Of a DNA stretch of 64,000 nucleotides, positions 18,280 through 26,374 are shown piece by piece. The notes under the pieces were generated by a model. It searched no databases. It was not told where the DNA came from and was given only the letters and a program-made list of their open reading frames with translations. Position 1 is the stretch's first letter. Every line of letters begins with the position of its first letter. The position numbers and the translations under genes were made by a program. Source of the DNA: Pseudomonadota bacterium (GTDB lineage: Bacteria > Desulfobacterota > Desulfobacteria > Desulfobacterales > JAHIVH01); contig JAHIVH010000070.1 in assembly GCA_018816735.1 (NCBI GenBank), positions 486,006 to 550,005 on the forward strand, given 5' to 3'.

Positions 18280-18355
18280 TGGAGCGGGCAACGAGACTCG
18301 AACTCGCGACACCAAGCTTGGGAAGCTTGTACTCTACCAACTGAGCTATGCCCGC
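18280..18355 (-). tRNA. tRNA-Gly (anticodon CCC)
   Basis: 76-nt cloverleaf on the minus strand. The acceptor stem GCGGGCA pairs with TGCCCGC; the D-arm is GCTCAGTTGGTAGAGT; the anticodon arm CAAGC-TTCCCAA-GCTTG reads CCC; the T-arm contains GTTCGAGTC. The 3' CCA is encoded in the DNA. It closely resembles E. coli tRNA-Gly(CCC). It decodes GGG. It stands at the head of the rimP-nusA-infB cluster as tRNA-fMet (metY) does in E. coli, with its own promoter upstream and a terminator downstream. Confidence 0.95.
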
Positions 18356-18385
18356 CTCTATGCCCTAAGGCTAATGCAATGATGT

Positions 18386-18414
18386 TCTTTATGATATATT
18401 GGTTTTGTTGTCAA
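18386..18414 (-). promoter_or_regulatory. Sigma-70 promoter of tRNA-Gly
   Basis: On the minus strand TTGACA (complement of 18409-18414) is followed after 17 bases by TAAAGA (complement of 18386-18391). Initiation would fall about 24 bases upstream of the mature tRNA 5' end. Read-through of the downstream terminator would make this a promoter of the rimP-nusA-infB operon too. Confidence 0.55.
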
Positions 18415-18465
18415 TAGATAAATATTTATTGAACAAAAAGGTTTTTGCTGACAAACAATCGGGAA

Positions 18466-18798
18466 CTACTTGAGCAAATTTTTTATTTCAGACAGTTCTG
18501 ACTTGAGCTGGTCTATTGTAAAATGGCTGGGTTTGTTTTTTTTCTCTACAGCTGAAATACTCAAGTGTTTTTTTGCCCCCTGAATCGTAAATTTTTCTTC
18601 GTAAAGCAGATTTTTTATGGTGAGTATCATCTGGACATCTTTATGTGAATAAAGTCTCTGGCCGGAATCCGTTCTTTTGGGATTGATATTTTTAAATTCG
18701 GTTTCCCAGAATCTTAATACGTAAGCCTCCAAACCAGTAATTTCACTTACCTCACCAATTCTGAAATATTTTTTATCTGGTATGGTGGTGGGCATCAT
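18466..18798 (-). CDS. MerR-family DNA-binding regulator downstream of pheT
   Basis: About 110 aa. The N-terminal winged-helix MerR domain is clear: YFRIGEVSEITGLEAYVLRFWE, the PKRTDSGQRLYSHKDVQMI wing and an EEKFTIQGAKKHL helix. The rest is a short helical tail without metal-binding cysteines. Small MerR-like genes after pheT are frequent in Desulfobacterota and related bacteria; their targets are unknown to me. I favour the ATG at 18798 (or 18795), where family similarity begins; a TTG at 18840, 9 bases after the pheT stop, would extend the frame by 14 residues and cannot be excluded. Probably the last gene of the pheST transcript. Confidence 0.85.
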   Translation of the reverse strand: MMPTTIPDKKYFRIGEVSEITGLEAYVLRFWETEFKNINPKRTDSGQRLYSHKDVQMILTIKNLLYEEKFTIQGAKKHLSISAVEKKNKPSHFTIDQLKSELSEIKNLLK

Positions 18799-18849
18799 AT
18801 GTCTAATAATCTTTGATTTCTGGCCCCTTAGCGGTTCCAAAACGGTTAA

Positions 18850-21264
18850 TCAGACAGGCAGAGTCGCATCAAATTCCTTTAACAGCGTGTCTGTAATTTT
18901 CTGGTGAATGCCGTTAATATTTTTATCTTTTAGCGTTTTATCCTGGGATCTGTATGTGATCCTGATGGAAATGCTCCGTCTTCCTTCAGGAATGGGCTTT
19001 CCTTCATAGACATCAAACAGCTGAACGGTTTCTACCAGTTTATCATTGAGATTGTCAATGGTTTTAAGTATCTGTCCGGCTTCAGACTTTTTGGATATAA
19101 TGATGGTTATGTCCCGTGTGATCGCAGGATACTTGGGAATATCTGCAGATGATTTGATAACAGGAATAAGGGGTAGCAGGGAATCAAGATTGATTTCAAA
19201 AATGAAAGCAGATTGTTTGAGGTTATAATTGGCGAGAACTTCAGGGTGAACCTCGCCCAGAAGTCCCAAAAACTGATTTTCGAAATGGATTGTTGCTGAT
19301 ACACCCGGTCGTGTATAGGGGTATTGATCAGAAAGGCATTTTTTAATGTAAATATTTTCGATGTGCAGGCTCTCAAATAGGCTTTCAAGGATGCCTTTGA
19401 GGTCGTAAAAATCGACAGTTTGCGGATCGGCGTGCCAGGTCATCCTTTCTCTGTTGCCTGTAATCAAACCTGTCACCATTTCAATTTCATCTGGCTGGGT
19501 GATGGCATCTTTGCCCATGAATATTTTGCCGGTCTCGAAAATTTTAAGAGATGTGACCTGGCGTGAAATGTTTCGGCGTGCGGTTTCCAAAAGTCCCGGC
19601 AGAAGTGATGTCCTCATGACAGCCTGATCTTCTGTAAGGGGATTCAGAATCTTTACCCTATTTCTTTTGGGGTCATTCTCGGCAAGTCTCAAGCGATCAC
19701 ATGAAAGTTCGTGAACAAAACTGTAGTTGACCGTTTCTGTGAGGCCTAAACCCAGTAAAATGTCTTTAACAGTTGACCGTCTTTCAATATGGGGATTGTG
19801 AACGCCTGTTTTGGCCGGAATCAAGGGAAACGATGTGGGAATATGATTATAGCCAACGCACCTTGCGACTTCTTCCATCAGATCAACCGGTTTTGATACA
19901 TCGACACGAAACAGGGGAACGGTGACCGCTATTGCATTTTCATCTATGGGTGCAGTAATGAAACCAATGGATTTAAGGAGGGACTCTATTTTCTCCTTCG
20001 TGAGCGATGTGCCAATGAGTCTGTTTGTATCCGGAATGCCGAGCGTGATGATATGTGGGGAAGACGGCTTCGGATGTTCATCAATGATGCCTTCCACGGG
20101 TTGACCACCGCCGATTTCCGCCATTAATTGTGCCGCTCTCAGGATCGCATTTACTGTGCCATCCGGGTCAACGCCTCTTTCAAACCGGTGAGATGCATCA
20201 GAATGAAGACCAAGTTGTTTAGCCGTTTTTCTGATGGATGTCGGGTTGAAGCAGGCACTTTCAATTAGAACACGAGTCGTTTTTTCTTCGATTTCAGAAT
20301 TCAGTCCACCCATCACGCCGGCTAAAGCTACAGGTTTCTGGCCATCACAGATCATCAGCATATCCGCTGAGAGATGGCGTTCTTTTTCATCAAGCGTGAT
20401 AAATGTTTTGTTATTTTTTGCTCGTTTGACAACGATTCTGTTTTCCGCAAGATTGTCAAAATCAAAGGCATGAAGCGGCTGACCGGTTTCCATCATAACG
20501 AAGTTGGTGACATCAACAATGTTATTGATGGGTTTTAGCCCGACGGACTGTAACCTGTCCTTCAGCCAGAAAGGTGAGGGGCCGACTTTGATATCCGTTA
20601 ACAGGCACGCGGCATATCTTGGGCATAAATCCGGATCCTCGATCGTTACAGATGTAAAATTTTTAATGTGGTTTAAGGCATTCGGGAGCTTGGTTTCCGG
20701 CTTTTGAACGGTTTTGTTTTCAAAGGCGGCGACCTCTCTTGCAATGCCTATAATTCCCAAGCAGTCCGGTCTGTTAGGCGTCAGATCAATTTCAATAACC
20801 GGGTCGCAGAGATTCAGGGCATTGTTTAAGGGCTCACCGATTGTAAGATGAGGTTCAAGAACCATGATGCCACCGTCATCTTCTCCAATGGCCAGTTCTT
20901 TTTTGCTGCAGATCATTCCCTCGGATACTTCTCCCCGGATTTTCCCTTTTTCAAGAATGACCCCTCCGGGCAATTCGGTTCCGGGGAGGGCAAGTGGTAC
21001 GAGCATTCCCTCCTGGACGTTAGGTGCGCCGCAAACGATATTCAGTTTGTCCTTGCCGGTGTCAACCGTGCAGACCCTTAATTTGTCGGCATTTTTATGG
21101 GGTTTGATTTCAAGAATACGTGCAACAACAACCGTTTCAAGAAAAGCATAACGGTCAATTACGGTTTCAACCTCAAGGCCTGCCATGGTCAGTGCATCAG
21201 CGATTTTTGACGCATCCATCTCAACATCAACATATTCTTTTAACCAGCTAAGACTAGTTTTCAT
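18850..21264 (-). CDS. pheT: Phenylalanine--tRNA ligase beta subunit
   Basis: 804 aa, full length. With PheS it forms the (alpha-beta)2 enzyme that charges tRNA-Phe. Segments in order: N-terminal tRNA-binding/EMAP-like domain (about 40-150), B3/B4 editing domain (about 210-390, with HDASHRFERGVDP near its end), B5, the catalytic-like core (GLTETVNYSFV, NPLTEDQAVMRTSLLPGLL) and the C-terminal anticodon-binding domain (PAITRDITIII...FDVYEGKPIPEGRRSI). It starts one base after the pheS stop, so translation is coupled. Confidence 0.98.
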   Translation of the reverse strand: MKTSLSWLKEYVDVEMDASKIADALTMAGLEVETVIDRYAFLETVVVARILEIKPHKNADKLRVCTVDTGKDKLNIVCGAPNVQEGMLVPLALPGTELPGGVILEKGKIRGEVSEGMICSKKELAIGEDDGGIMVLEPHLTIGEPLNNALNLCDPVIEIDLTPNRPDCLGIIGIAREVAAFENKTVQKPETKLPNALNHIKNFTSVTIEDPDLCPRYAACLLTDIKVGPSPFWLKDRLQSVGLKPINNIVDVTNFVMMETGQPLHAFDFDNLAENRIVVKRAKNNKTFITLDEKERHLSADMLMICDGQKPVALAGVMGGLNSEIEEKTTRVLIESACFNPTSIRKTAKQLGLHSDASHRFERGVDPDGTVNAILRAAQLMAEIGGGQPVEGIIDEHPKPSSPHIITLGIPDTNRLIGTSLTKEKIESLLKSIGFITAPIDENAIAVTVPLFRVDVSKPVDLMEEVARCVGYNHIPTSFPLIPAKTGVHNPHIERRSTVKDILLGLGLTETVNYSFVHELSCDRLRLAENDPKRNRVKILNPLTEDQAVMRTSLLPGLLETARRNISRQVTSLKIFETGKIFMGKDAITQPDEIEMVTGLITGNRERMTWHADPQTVDFYDLKGILESLFESLHIENIYIKKCLSDQYPYTRPGVSATIHFENQFLGLLGEVHPEVLANYNLKQSAFIFEINLDSLLPLIPVIKSSADIPKYPAITRDITIIISKKSEAGQILKTIDNLNDKLVETVQLFDVYEGKPIPEGRRSISIRITYRSQDKTLKDKNINGIHQKITDTLLKEFDATLPV

Positions 21265-21265
21265 G

Positions 21266-22273
21266 CTAAAACTGCCCTAAAAATCTTAAATCATTATCAT
21301 AAAATTTTCGAAGATCGTTGATGCCATATTTTAACATGGCAATTCGTTCAACCCCTGTTCCAAATGCAAATCCTGTATACTTACTGGTGTCATATCCGAC
21401 ATTTTCAAATACATTGGGATGGACCATTCCTGATCCCAGTATTTCAAGCCAGCCGCTGTCTGAACACACGCGGCAGCCTGATCCTTTGCAGATGACACAT
21501 CTGATGTCCACTTCCGCACTCGGTTCGGTAAACGGAAAATAGCTGGGCCGGAATCTAAGGTTTGTCTGGTCATCAAACATCTGGTGAACAAATACAGTGA
21601 GAATGCCTTTTAAATCTCCGAAGGAAATATTTTTATCAACCATCAATCCTTCAACCTGATGAAACATCGGCGTGTGCGTAATGTCTGAATCGCATCGGTA
21701 GACTTTGCCGGGAGCGATGAGTCTTAAAGGGGGCTTCTTTTTTTCCATCATCCTGATTTGCATGGGAGACGTGTGCGTCCTTAAAATCATGTCGTCAGAC
21801 ACAAAAAAGGTATCTTGCATGTCTCTCGCAGGATGGTCTTTCGGGAAGTTGAGCGCTTCAAAATTATAATAGTCTGTTTCAACCTCCGGCCCTTCAGCGA
21901 TATCAAATCCCATCCTGGAAAAAATATTGCAAATCTCCTGCATGACTCTGGACACAGGATGAAGCGATCCCCGCTCCGGCTTCCGCCCCGGGAGGGATAT
22001 ATCCACACCTTCATCAGATATCAGGTTTTGGGCCTTGATTTTTTTCTCAGCATCTGCCAGTGCCTGGCTTAGAATTTGTTTGACTTCATTTGCCTTTTTT
22101 CCGGCCAGTGGTCTTTCTTCTACAGGAAGGCTTGAAACATTCCTCAAAAATTGCGTAATAATGCCTTTTCTTCCAAGATACCGGGTCGAAATGGCGTCAA
22201 TGCTTTCAATGTCAATTGCTCTTGCAAGATCTGAAAGCGCCTCCTTATGAATTTGATCGATATTTTTGTCCAC
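21266..22273 (-). CDS. pheS: Phenylalanine--tRNA ligase alpha subunit
   Basis: 335 aa class II aminoacyl-tRNA synthetase subunit holding the active site. An N-terminal coiled coil (about 1-90) binds tRNA. Motif 2 and its surroundings are seen in DTFFVSDDMILRTHTSPMQ and GKVYRCDSDITHTPMFHQVEG; motif 3 is in GFAFGTGVERIAMLKYGI. Cysteine-bearing insert RCVICKGSGCRVC is common in bacterial PheS. It is followed by pheT with a one-base gap and preceded by an 85-base spacer containing a 16-base perfect palindrome (22320-22335). Confidence 0.98.
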   Translation of the reverse strand: MDKNIDQIHKEALSDLARAIDIESIDAISTRYLGRKGIITQFLRNVSSLPVEERPLAGKKANEVKQILSQALADAEKKIKAQNLISDEGVDISLPGRKPERGSLHPVSRVMQEICNIFSRMGFDIAEGPEVETDYYNFEALNFPKDHPARDMQDTFFVSDDMILRTHTSPMQIRMMEKKKPPLRLIAPGKVYRCDSDITHTPMFHQVEGLMVDKNISFGDLKGILTVFVHQMFDDQTNLRFRPSYFPFTEPSAEVDIRCVICKGSGCRVCSDSGWLEILGSGMVHPNVFENVGYDTSKYTGFAFGTGVERIAMLKYGINDLRKFYDNDLRFLGQF

Positions 22274-22358
22274 AGTTTGCGCTCAACTACTCTCAGGTTA
22301 ATATCCACTCCCTGGATCAAATGGCATATGCCATTGATGAATCAATCCGTCTAAAAAT

Positions 22359-22709
22359 CTAATTTTGATGGGCTGCCTGCGCTGCAATCTGTGAGAACGC
22401 ATTTGGATCAGAGATCGCCAGTTCGGCAAGAACTTTTCGATCCAGATCAATATTTGCTGTTTTTAACCCGTGAATGAATTTGCTGTATGACATGTCGTTC
22501 ATACGGGCAGCAGCGTTGATTCTTGCGATCCAGAGGCTTCGGAAGTCTCTTTTGCGCCTTCTTCTGTCTCTGTATGCATACATCAGGGCCTTATCAACTG
22601 AATCCGCGGCAGTCCTGAAGAGTTTGCTGCGGCCGCCCCTGAACCCTTTGGCAAGTTTCAATACCTTGTTTCTGCGTTGTCTCGCTTTAAATCCTCTTTT
22701 TATTCGCAT
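22359..22709 (-). CDS. rplT: 50S ribosomal protein L20
   Basis: 116 aa, normal length. L20 binds 23S rRNA early in assembly and, in several bacteria, represses its own rpmI-rplT mRNA. Typical blocks are [32 protein letters not shown] and [16 protein letters not shown] (here [17 protein letters not shown]). It is preceded by GGAG and lies 93 bases after rpmI in the infC-rpmI-rplT-pheS-pheT order. Confidence 0.98.
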   Translation of the reverse strand: MRIKRGFKARQRRNKVLKLAKGFRGGRSKLFRTAADSVDKALMYAYRDRRRRKRDFRSLWIARINAAARMNDMSYSKFIHGLKTANIDLDRKVLAELAISDPNAFSQIAAQAAHQN

Positions 22710-22802
22710 AATTAAAAATCTCCTTAATCCTTAATTCTGAATGCTATGAAGGTTTTTATTTCTTCTGTTTCATTTTTTTTCATTCAGAATAGTGGTGGCC
22801 TT

Positions 22803-23000
22803 TTATCCATTCGGCAAAAGGCGTTTTACTTCTTTCATGTCTGAGTGAGCGATAATTTGATCAAGGCGTAAAGATCGTTTTCGCTTTCTTGTTTTTTTAG
22901 TCAATATGTGGCTGGCATTTGATTTTCTGAAAACGATTTTACCTGTGCCTGTTGTTCTGAATCGCTTTGCCGCAGCCCGGTTTGTTTTAATTTTTGGCAT
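22803..23000 (-). CDS. rpmI: 50S ribosomal protein L35
   Basis: 65 aa, the usual size. The start at 23000 opens with [20 protein letters not shown] and is preceded by GAGGG; an in-frame ATG 72 bases further upstream would add an unrelated leader. Basic core [11 protein letters not shown] and ending [10 protein letters not shown] are typical. It follows infC by 235 bases, a longer spacer than usual, which may hold leader structure or a promoter; no gene is seen in 23001-23235. Confidence 0.96.
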   Translation of the reverse strand: MPKIKTNRAAAKRFRTTGTGKIVFRKSNASHILTKKTRKRKRSLRLDQIIAHSDMKEVKRLLPNG

Positions 23001-23235
23001 TCTAATTCCCTCACATACATACGTTATGGATACATTTATAAACAGTCTTGCATTGTGTGGTAAAGGAAACACAATACGTGCCTGATCATAATTCTTTCAA
23101 ATATATATGGCGCGAGTTTACCAAACAAACAACTCACGCCACAGTATGGTAATCATAAACGTTAATAAGAACTTCCAAACGTTTTCAATGGTGCAAAAGA
23201 GTATAGACAGGACATATGATTCTGGAATTTTGCGT

Positions 23236-23748
23236 CTATTTGGGCGACAGAACCATTACCATTGTCCGTCCTTCGAATTTGGGTCTTAATTCAACCACAG
23301 CAACATCTTCTATTTCGGTGATAACCCGTTCAAGCAGTTCTCTGCCTGCCTGAGATAACATAATCTCTCTTCCCCTGAAAAGCATGGTGACTTTCACTTT
23401 ATCCTTTTTACCAAGAAATTTCCTGATATGGTTCAGTTTTGTCTGGAAGTCATGCTCTTCAGTCTTGGGTCGAAATTTGATTTCCTTGATCTGAAAAACA
23501 TTCTGCTTCTTTTTCGCTTCCTGGGCCTTTTTGGTCTGTTCATATTTGAACCGGCCATAATCCATAATTTTACATACCGGAGGAGAGGCGTTTGGCGAAA
23601 TTTCGACAAGGTCAAGCGCAAAATCATTGGCCGTTGCAATGGCTTGATGAAGCGCAAGCACACCCAGCTGATTGCCTTCCGGATCAATGACACGTACCTC
23701 TTTTGCTCTTATTGCTTTGTTTACATTTGTTTTATTTTGCCTGGCTAT
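23236..23748 (-). CDS. infC: Translation initiation factor IF-3, apparent ATA start codon
   Basis: 170 aa. IF-3 binds the 30S subunit, prevents premature 50S joining and proofreads the start codon. Homology extends well upstream of the first ATG in frame (23661): residues KAIRAKEVRVIDPEGNQLGV belong to the conserved N-terminal domain. The only sensible start is ATA at 23748, 7 bases after a perfect GGAGG; no ATG, GTG or TTG lies between it and the upstream in-frame stop. Rare starts (AUU in E. coli) are the basis of IF-3 autoregulation, so this fits the family well. The C-terminal domain shows KIMDYGRFKYEQTKK and IKFRPKTEEHDF. thrS is not the upstream neighbour here. Confidence 0.93.
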   Translation of the reverse strand: MARQNKTNVNKAIRAKEVRVIDPEGNQLGVLALHQAIATANDFALDLVEISPNASPPVCKIMDYGRFKYEQTKKAQEAKKKQNVFQIKEIKFRPKTEEHDFQTKLNHIRKFLGKKDKVKVTMLFRGREIMLSQAGRELLERVITEIEDVAVVELRPKFEGRTMVMVLSPK

Positions 23749-23928
23749 ACGATTACCTCCTTTTTTCAGATTTTTTTGCTATCTTTACGGCTCTGATTGT
23801 TTTTGGTTTGTTTCAAACAAACGTAAAAATTATATAAACGTACCCCTTACAGAATAACCTTAAGAAATGCAAGAAAAAAATAGAGACCGTTATTCAGGGT
23901 ACAGGGTGTTGAACCGTTGAAAATGAAT

Positions 23929-24438
23929 TTACTGATCAAGCGTGTAACTTGAGAGCAAGCTGGCCTCCCAGTAATTATTTAACGGATTATTAAAAAATGA
24001 TTTAAAAAGTTCAAGGCTTTTTTTCCGCATGATGCCATTGACAATCATTATCTGCCTGCTCTGATAAAGCGGGGGTAATTGGGACAGGTCGCAGCAGGTA
24101 CCCCCTCCCATGACATCCTCGTATGCATATACAATTGTACCAATACCGCTTAACAGAATCGCGCCAAAACACATCAAGCAAGGTTCGAGCGTACTGTACA
24201 AGGTAAGGTTTCGGGCCGGATTCGGGCTGCTTTCCCCATCAGCTATATCAAGATTTTTAAGTGCCGTGATTTCCGCATGATCAATTTCATTTTTACGATA
24301 ACCTGCGGTTCCTGTTCTTGCACCTGTTGATAAAATCGTTTCACCATTTGTAATGACGCAGCCTACCGGAAATTCACCATGCGCCATGGCATTTTCCGCT
24401 TCTTTAATGGCAAGACTCATAAAATATTCATGATTCAT
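23929..24438 (-). CDS. Nucleoside deaminase (zinc-dependent CMP/dCMP deaminase fold)
   Basis: 169 aa. Family members deaminate guanine, cytosine, adenosine in tRNA or related bases. Zinc ligands are His54 with catalytic Glu56 in DHAEITAL, and Cys87/Cys90 in PCLMC. The start at 24438 opens MNHEYFMSLAIKEAENA, the normal first helix, and overlaps the end of the upstream gene by 11 bases. The frame is open further upstream but that part has no family similarity. Longer than a typical TadA and with a different C-terminus, it resembles guanine deaminase-type or generic nucleoside deaminases; the substrate is undecided. Confidence 0.85.
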   Translation of the reverse strand: MNHEYFMSLAIKEAENAMAHGEFPVGCVITNGETILSTGARTGTAGYRKNEIDHAEITALKNLDIADGESSPNPARNLTLYSTLEPCLMCFGAILLSGIGTIVYAYEDVMGGGTCCDLSQLPPLYQSRQIMIVNGIMRKKSLELFKSFFNNPLNNYWEASLLSSYTLDQ

Positions 24439-25015
24439 TAGGGGGCGTCTTCTCATCTGTAAAAGTTTCCACACACGTGGTATCGTCACAAGGGCATTTA
24501 TCATCAACGTCAAATGCATACAGTATCCGGGCTTCCATATCAACTTTTTCCGGAGAAACAAGATCAAAAGTGTCATTTGCCATGATGGTTTCAAGCTCTG
24601 TCCGGGAGGGGATGGCGTCCAAGCCCTTAAAAAGAATTTGACCGGTTGAACCGGAAAGTGATTCGGCATCTTCACCGTTTGTTGCAACCACAACAGGTAT
24701 CTGATAGGGCATGGTAACCCGGGATGCCGCTATTGCCGGCCTTCTCCTGGTGACAATGGAACCGGGTGCATATCGTATCAGCATGGCATATTTTTCGAAA
24801 ATAATGACCAGAAAATCGAGTCTGATCACCGCTTTCTGATGACCTGCAGCGATGGTTACCGGATGATTGGTGACGATGTCTTTTTTTGAATATCCTTTCG
24901 TATCCACCAAAAGGCGGGCAATTTTTTGCCTGTAACGCTCATCATGAGTATCTTTAAGTGTTTTGCCCGTAATATAGTCAACGAGCTCTCCCAGGATGAG
25001 GTGATGGCCATTCAT
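24428..25015 (-). CDS. Stand-alone HsdR N-terminal-like domain protein
   Basis: About 195 aa from the ATG at 25015 (MNGHHLILGELVDY). It matches the type I restriction HsdR N-terminal-like domain found as a free protein in Desulfobacterota: QKIARLLVDTKGYSKKDI, YAPGSIVTRRRPAIAASR, VVVATNGEDAESL. There is no helicase domain or hsdM/hsdS nearby, and the expected nuclease motif is degenerate (DFLVIIFEKYAMLIRY, with Arg where a Lys is expected), so restriction activity is unlikely. A Cys cluster (CPCDDTTC) lies near the C-terminus. A 15-codon frame starting at 25060 with AAGGAAAG before it ends in an ATGA overlap with this start and may act in coupling; alternatively TTG at 25081 begins the main frame. 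Confidence 0.72.
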   Translation of the reverse strand: MNGHHLILGELVDYITGKTLKDTHDERYRQKIARLLVDTKGYSKKDIVTNHPVTIAAGHQKAVIRLDFLVIIFEKYAMLIRYAPGSIVTRRRPAIAASRVTMPYQIPVVVATNGEDAESLSGSTGQILFKGLDAIPSRTELETIMANDTFDLVSPEKVDMEARILYAFDVDDKCPCDDTTCVETFTDEKTPPNES

Positions 25016-25234
25016 TGGGTACGTCCTGCTTGTGCGATCATTTTTCCAATTGGAACCATAAAAAACTTTCCTTAATAACAAAAATCTTTACAGTCCATTA
25101 AGTTCTTAATAGGTTTATATCGTCAATTTGACATATATACAAATGGTATTCCTTCTGGCGACAATCAAAAACGGGAACAGATAAGCCGGTGCCAAAGAGG
25201 AATATTTCAACTTGCTGAAAGTAAGATAAGGGTT

Positions 25235-26296
25235 ATGTCGATACGTGAGGATTTTGAAAAAAGAGAAAAAACGTTTATTGCACCCTATGGTTGCTTGAGT
25301 GTTGCATCCAGAGGACGGTTAAAAGTTGAAGAACCATGCCCCATTCGAACGGCATTCCAGAGAGATCGGGACAGAATCGTCTTTTCACATTTTTTCAGAC
25401 GGTTGAAATATAAAACCCAGGTATTTCTGTCACCTTTGGGGGATCATTACAGAACCCGGTTGACACATACGCTTGAAGTCGCCCAGATCGCCCGGACTAT
25501 TGGCCGCGCCATGAGATTAAATGAAGACCTGGTTGAAGTGATTGCCCTGGGGCATGATTTGGGGCATACCCCCTTTGGCCATAGTGGTGAAATGGTTTTA
25601 AGAAAGATTTTTCCTGAAGGATTTATGCATAACGAGCAGAGTCTTCGTGTGGTGGATGTTCTTGACCGGAAAGGCGAGGGCCTTAACCTGTGTTTCGAGG
25701 TTCGCGATGGTATATTGAAACATTCCAAGGGGTATGGCAATATTATACCGGATGATCCGGAAGAGGCTGCTGCAACGGTTGAGGGCAGAGTTGTTAGAAT
25801 AGCGGATATTATGGCATACCTCAATCATGATCTGGATGATGCGATCAGAAGTGGTGTGATTTCCCGTGAGCAGGTCCCGAAAGAGTGCTCAAGTGTTCTT
25901 GGGGATAGCCAGCCCAAAAGAGCGGCAACCATGATCCAGGATTTGATTTTTAAGAGCAGGGCAAGTGGTACGGAGATGAATCTCGTACTGGGTAAAGATG
26001 TCTTGCAGGCCATGACGGTTCTTCGTCAATTCCTCTATGACAATGTGTACCGGTCAAGACCCGTGGAAGGTGAATTTGTCAAATCCACCAAAATTCTCAC
26101 AGAACTGTATTGCTTTTTTCTGAAAGAAGAAAACAGAAGCTTGCTTGACAAAGAGCTTGAGGCGCTTGAGCTTTCCAACTGCAAAAAGAATAATCCTTCG
26201 ATAGAGAGAACCGTATGTGATTTTATCGCCAGCATTACGGATCGATATGCCTTGGACCTTTATACACGATTGTTCTTCCCGGCCCCAATGATTTAG
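25235..26296 (+). CDS. dgt: Deoxyguanosinetriphosphate triphosphohydrolase-like HD protein
   Basis: 353 aa, of the dGTPase type-2-like branch. These HD-domain enzymes split dNTPs into deoxynucleoside and triphosphate. The HD metal motif is seen as RLTHTLEVAQIA followed by GHDLGHTPFGHSGE, and a later Asp in YLNHDLDDAIRSG completes the site. The N-terminal SRGRLKVEEPCPIRTAFQRD and FFRRLKYKTQVFL are typical of bacterial dGTPase-like proteins in this size class. It is the first plus-strand gene after a long minus-strand block and faces the divergent HsdR-N-like gene across a 219-base spacer containing an 11-base palindrome at 25122-25132. Confidence 0.92.
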   Translation: MSIREDFEKREKTFIAPYGCLSVASRGRLKVEEPCPIRTAFQRDRDRIVFSHFFRRLKYKTQVFLSPLGDHYRTRLTHTLEVAQIARTIGRAMRLNEDLVEVIALGHDLGHTPFGHSGEMVLRKIFPEGFMHNEQSLRVVDVLDRKGEGLNLCFEVRDGILKHSKGYGNIIPDDPEEAAATVEGRVVRIADIMAYLNHDLDDAIRSGVISREQVPKECSSVLGDSQPKRAATMIQDLIFKSRASGTEMNLVLGKDVLQAMTVLRQFLYDNVYRSRPVEGEFVKSTKILTELYCFFLKEENRSLLDKELEALELSNCKKNNPSIERTVCDFIASITDRYALDLYTRLFFPAPMI

Positions 26297-26374
26297 CGAT
26301 TATTGGGAACTTTTAGCTGGAAACGCATCTGTTCAAACAGATAGAATCCCTTAATCAATCCTCTCACGTTTTGT

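Noticed and set aside
24439..24693. Upstream extension of the deaminase reading frame
   Set aside because: It lies wholly within the upstream HsdR-N-like gene and lacks similarity; the family start is the ATG at 24438.
25122..25132. Rex- or Fnr-type operator (GTCAA-T-TTGAC palindrome) between the divergent genes
   Set aside because: Too short and does not match known Rex or Fnr consensus sequences.
26326..26341. Terminator after the dGTPase-like gene (ATCTGTT/AACAGAT hairpin)
   Set aside because: The loop is only two bases and no T-run follows on either strand.
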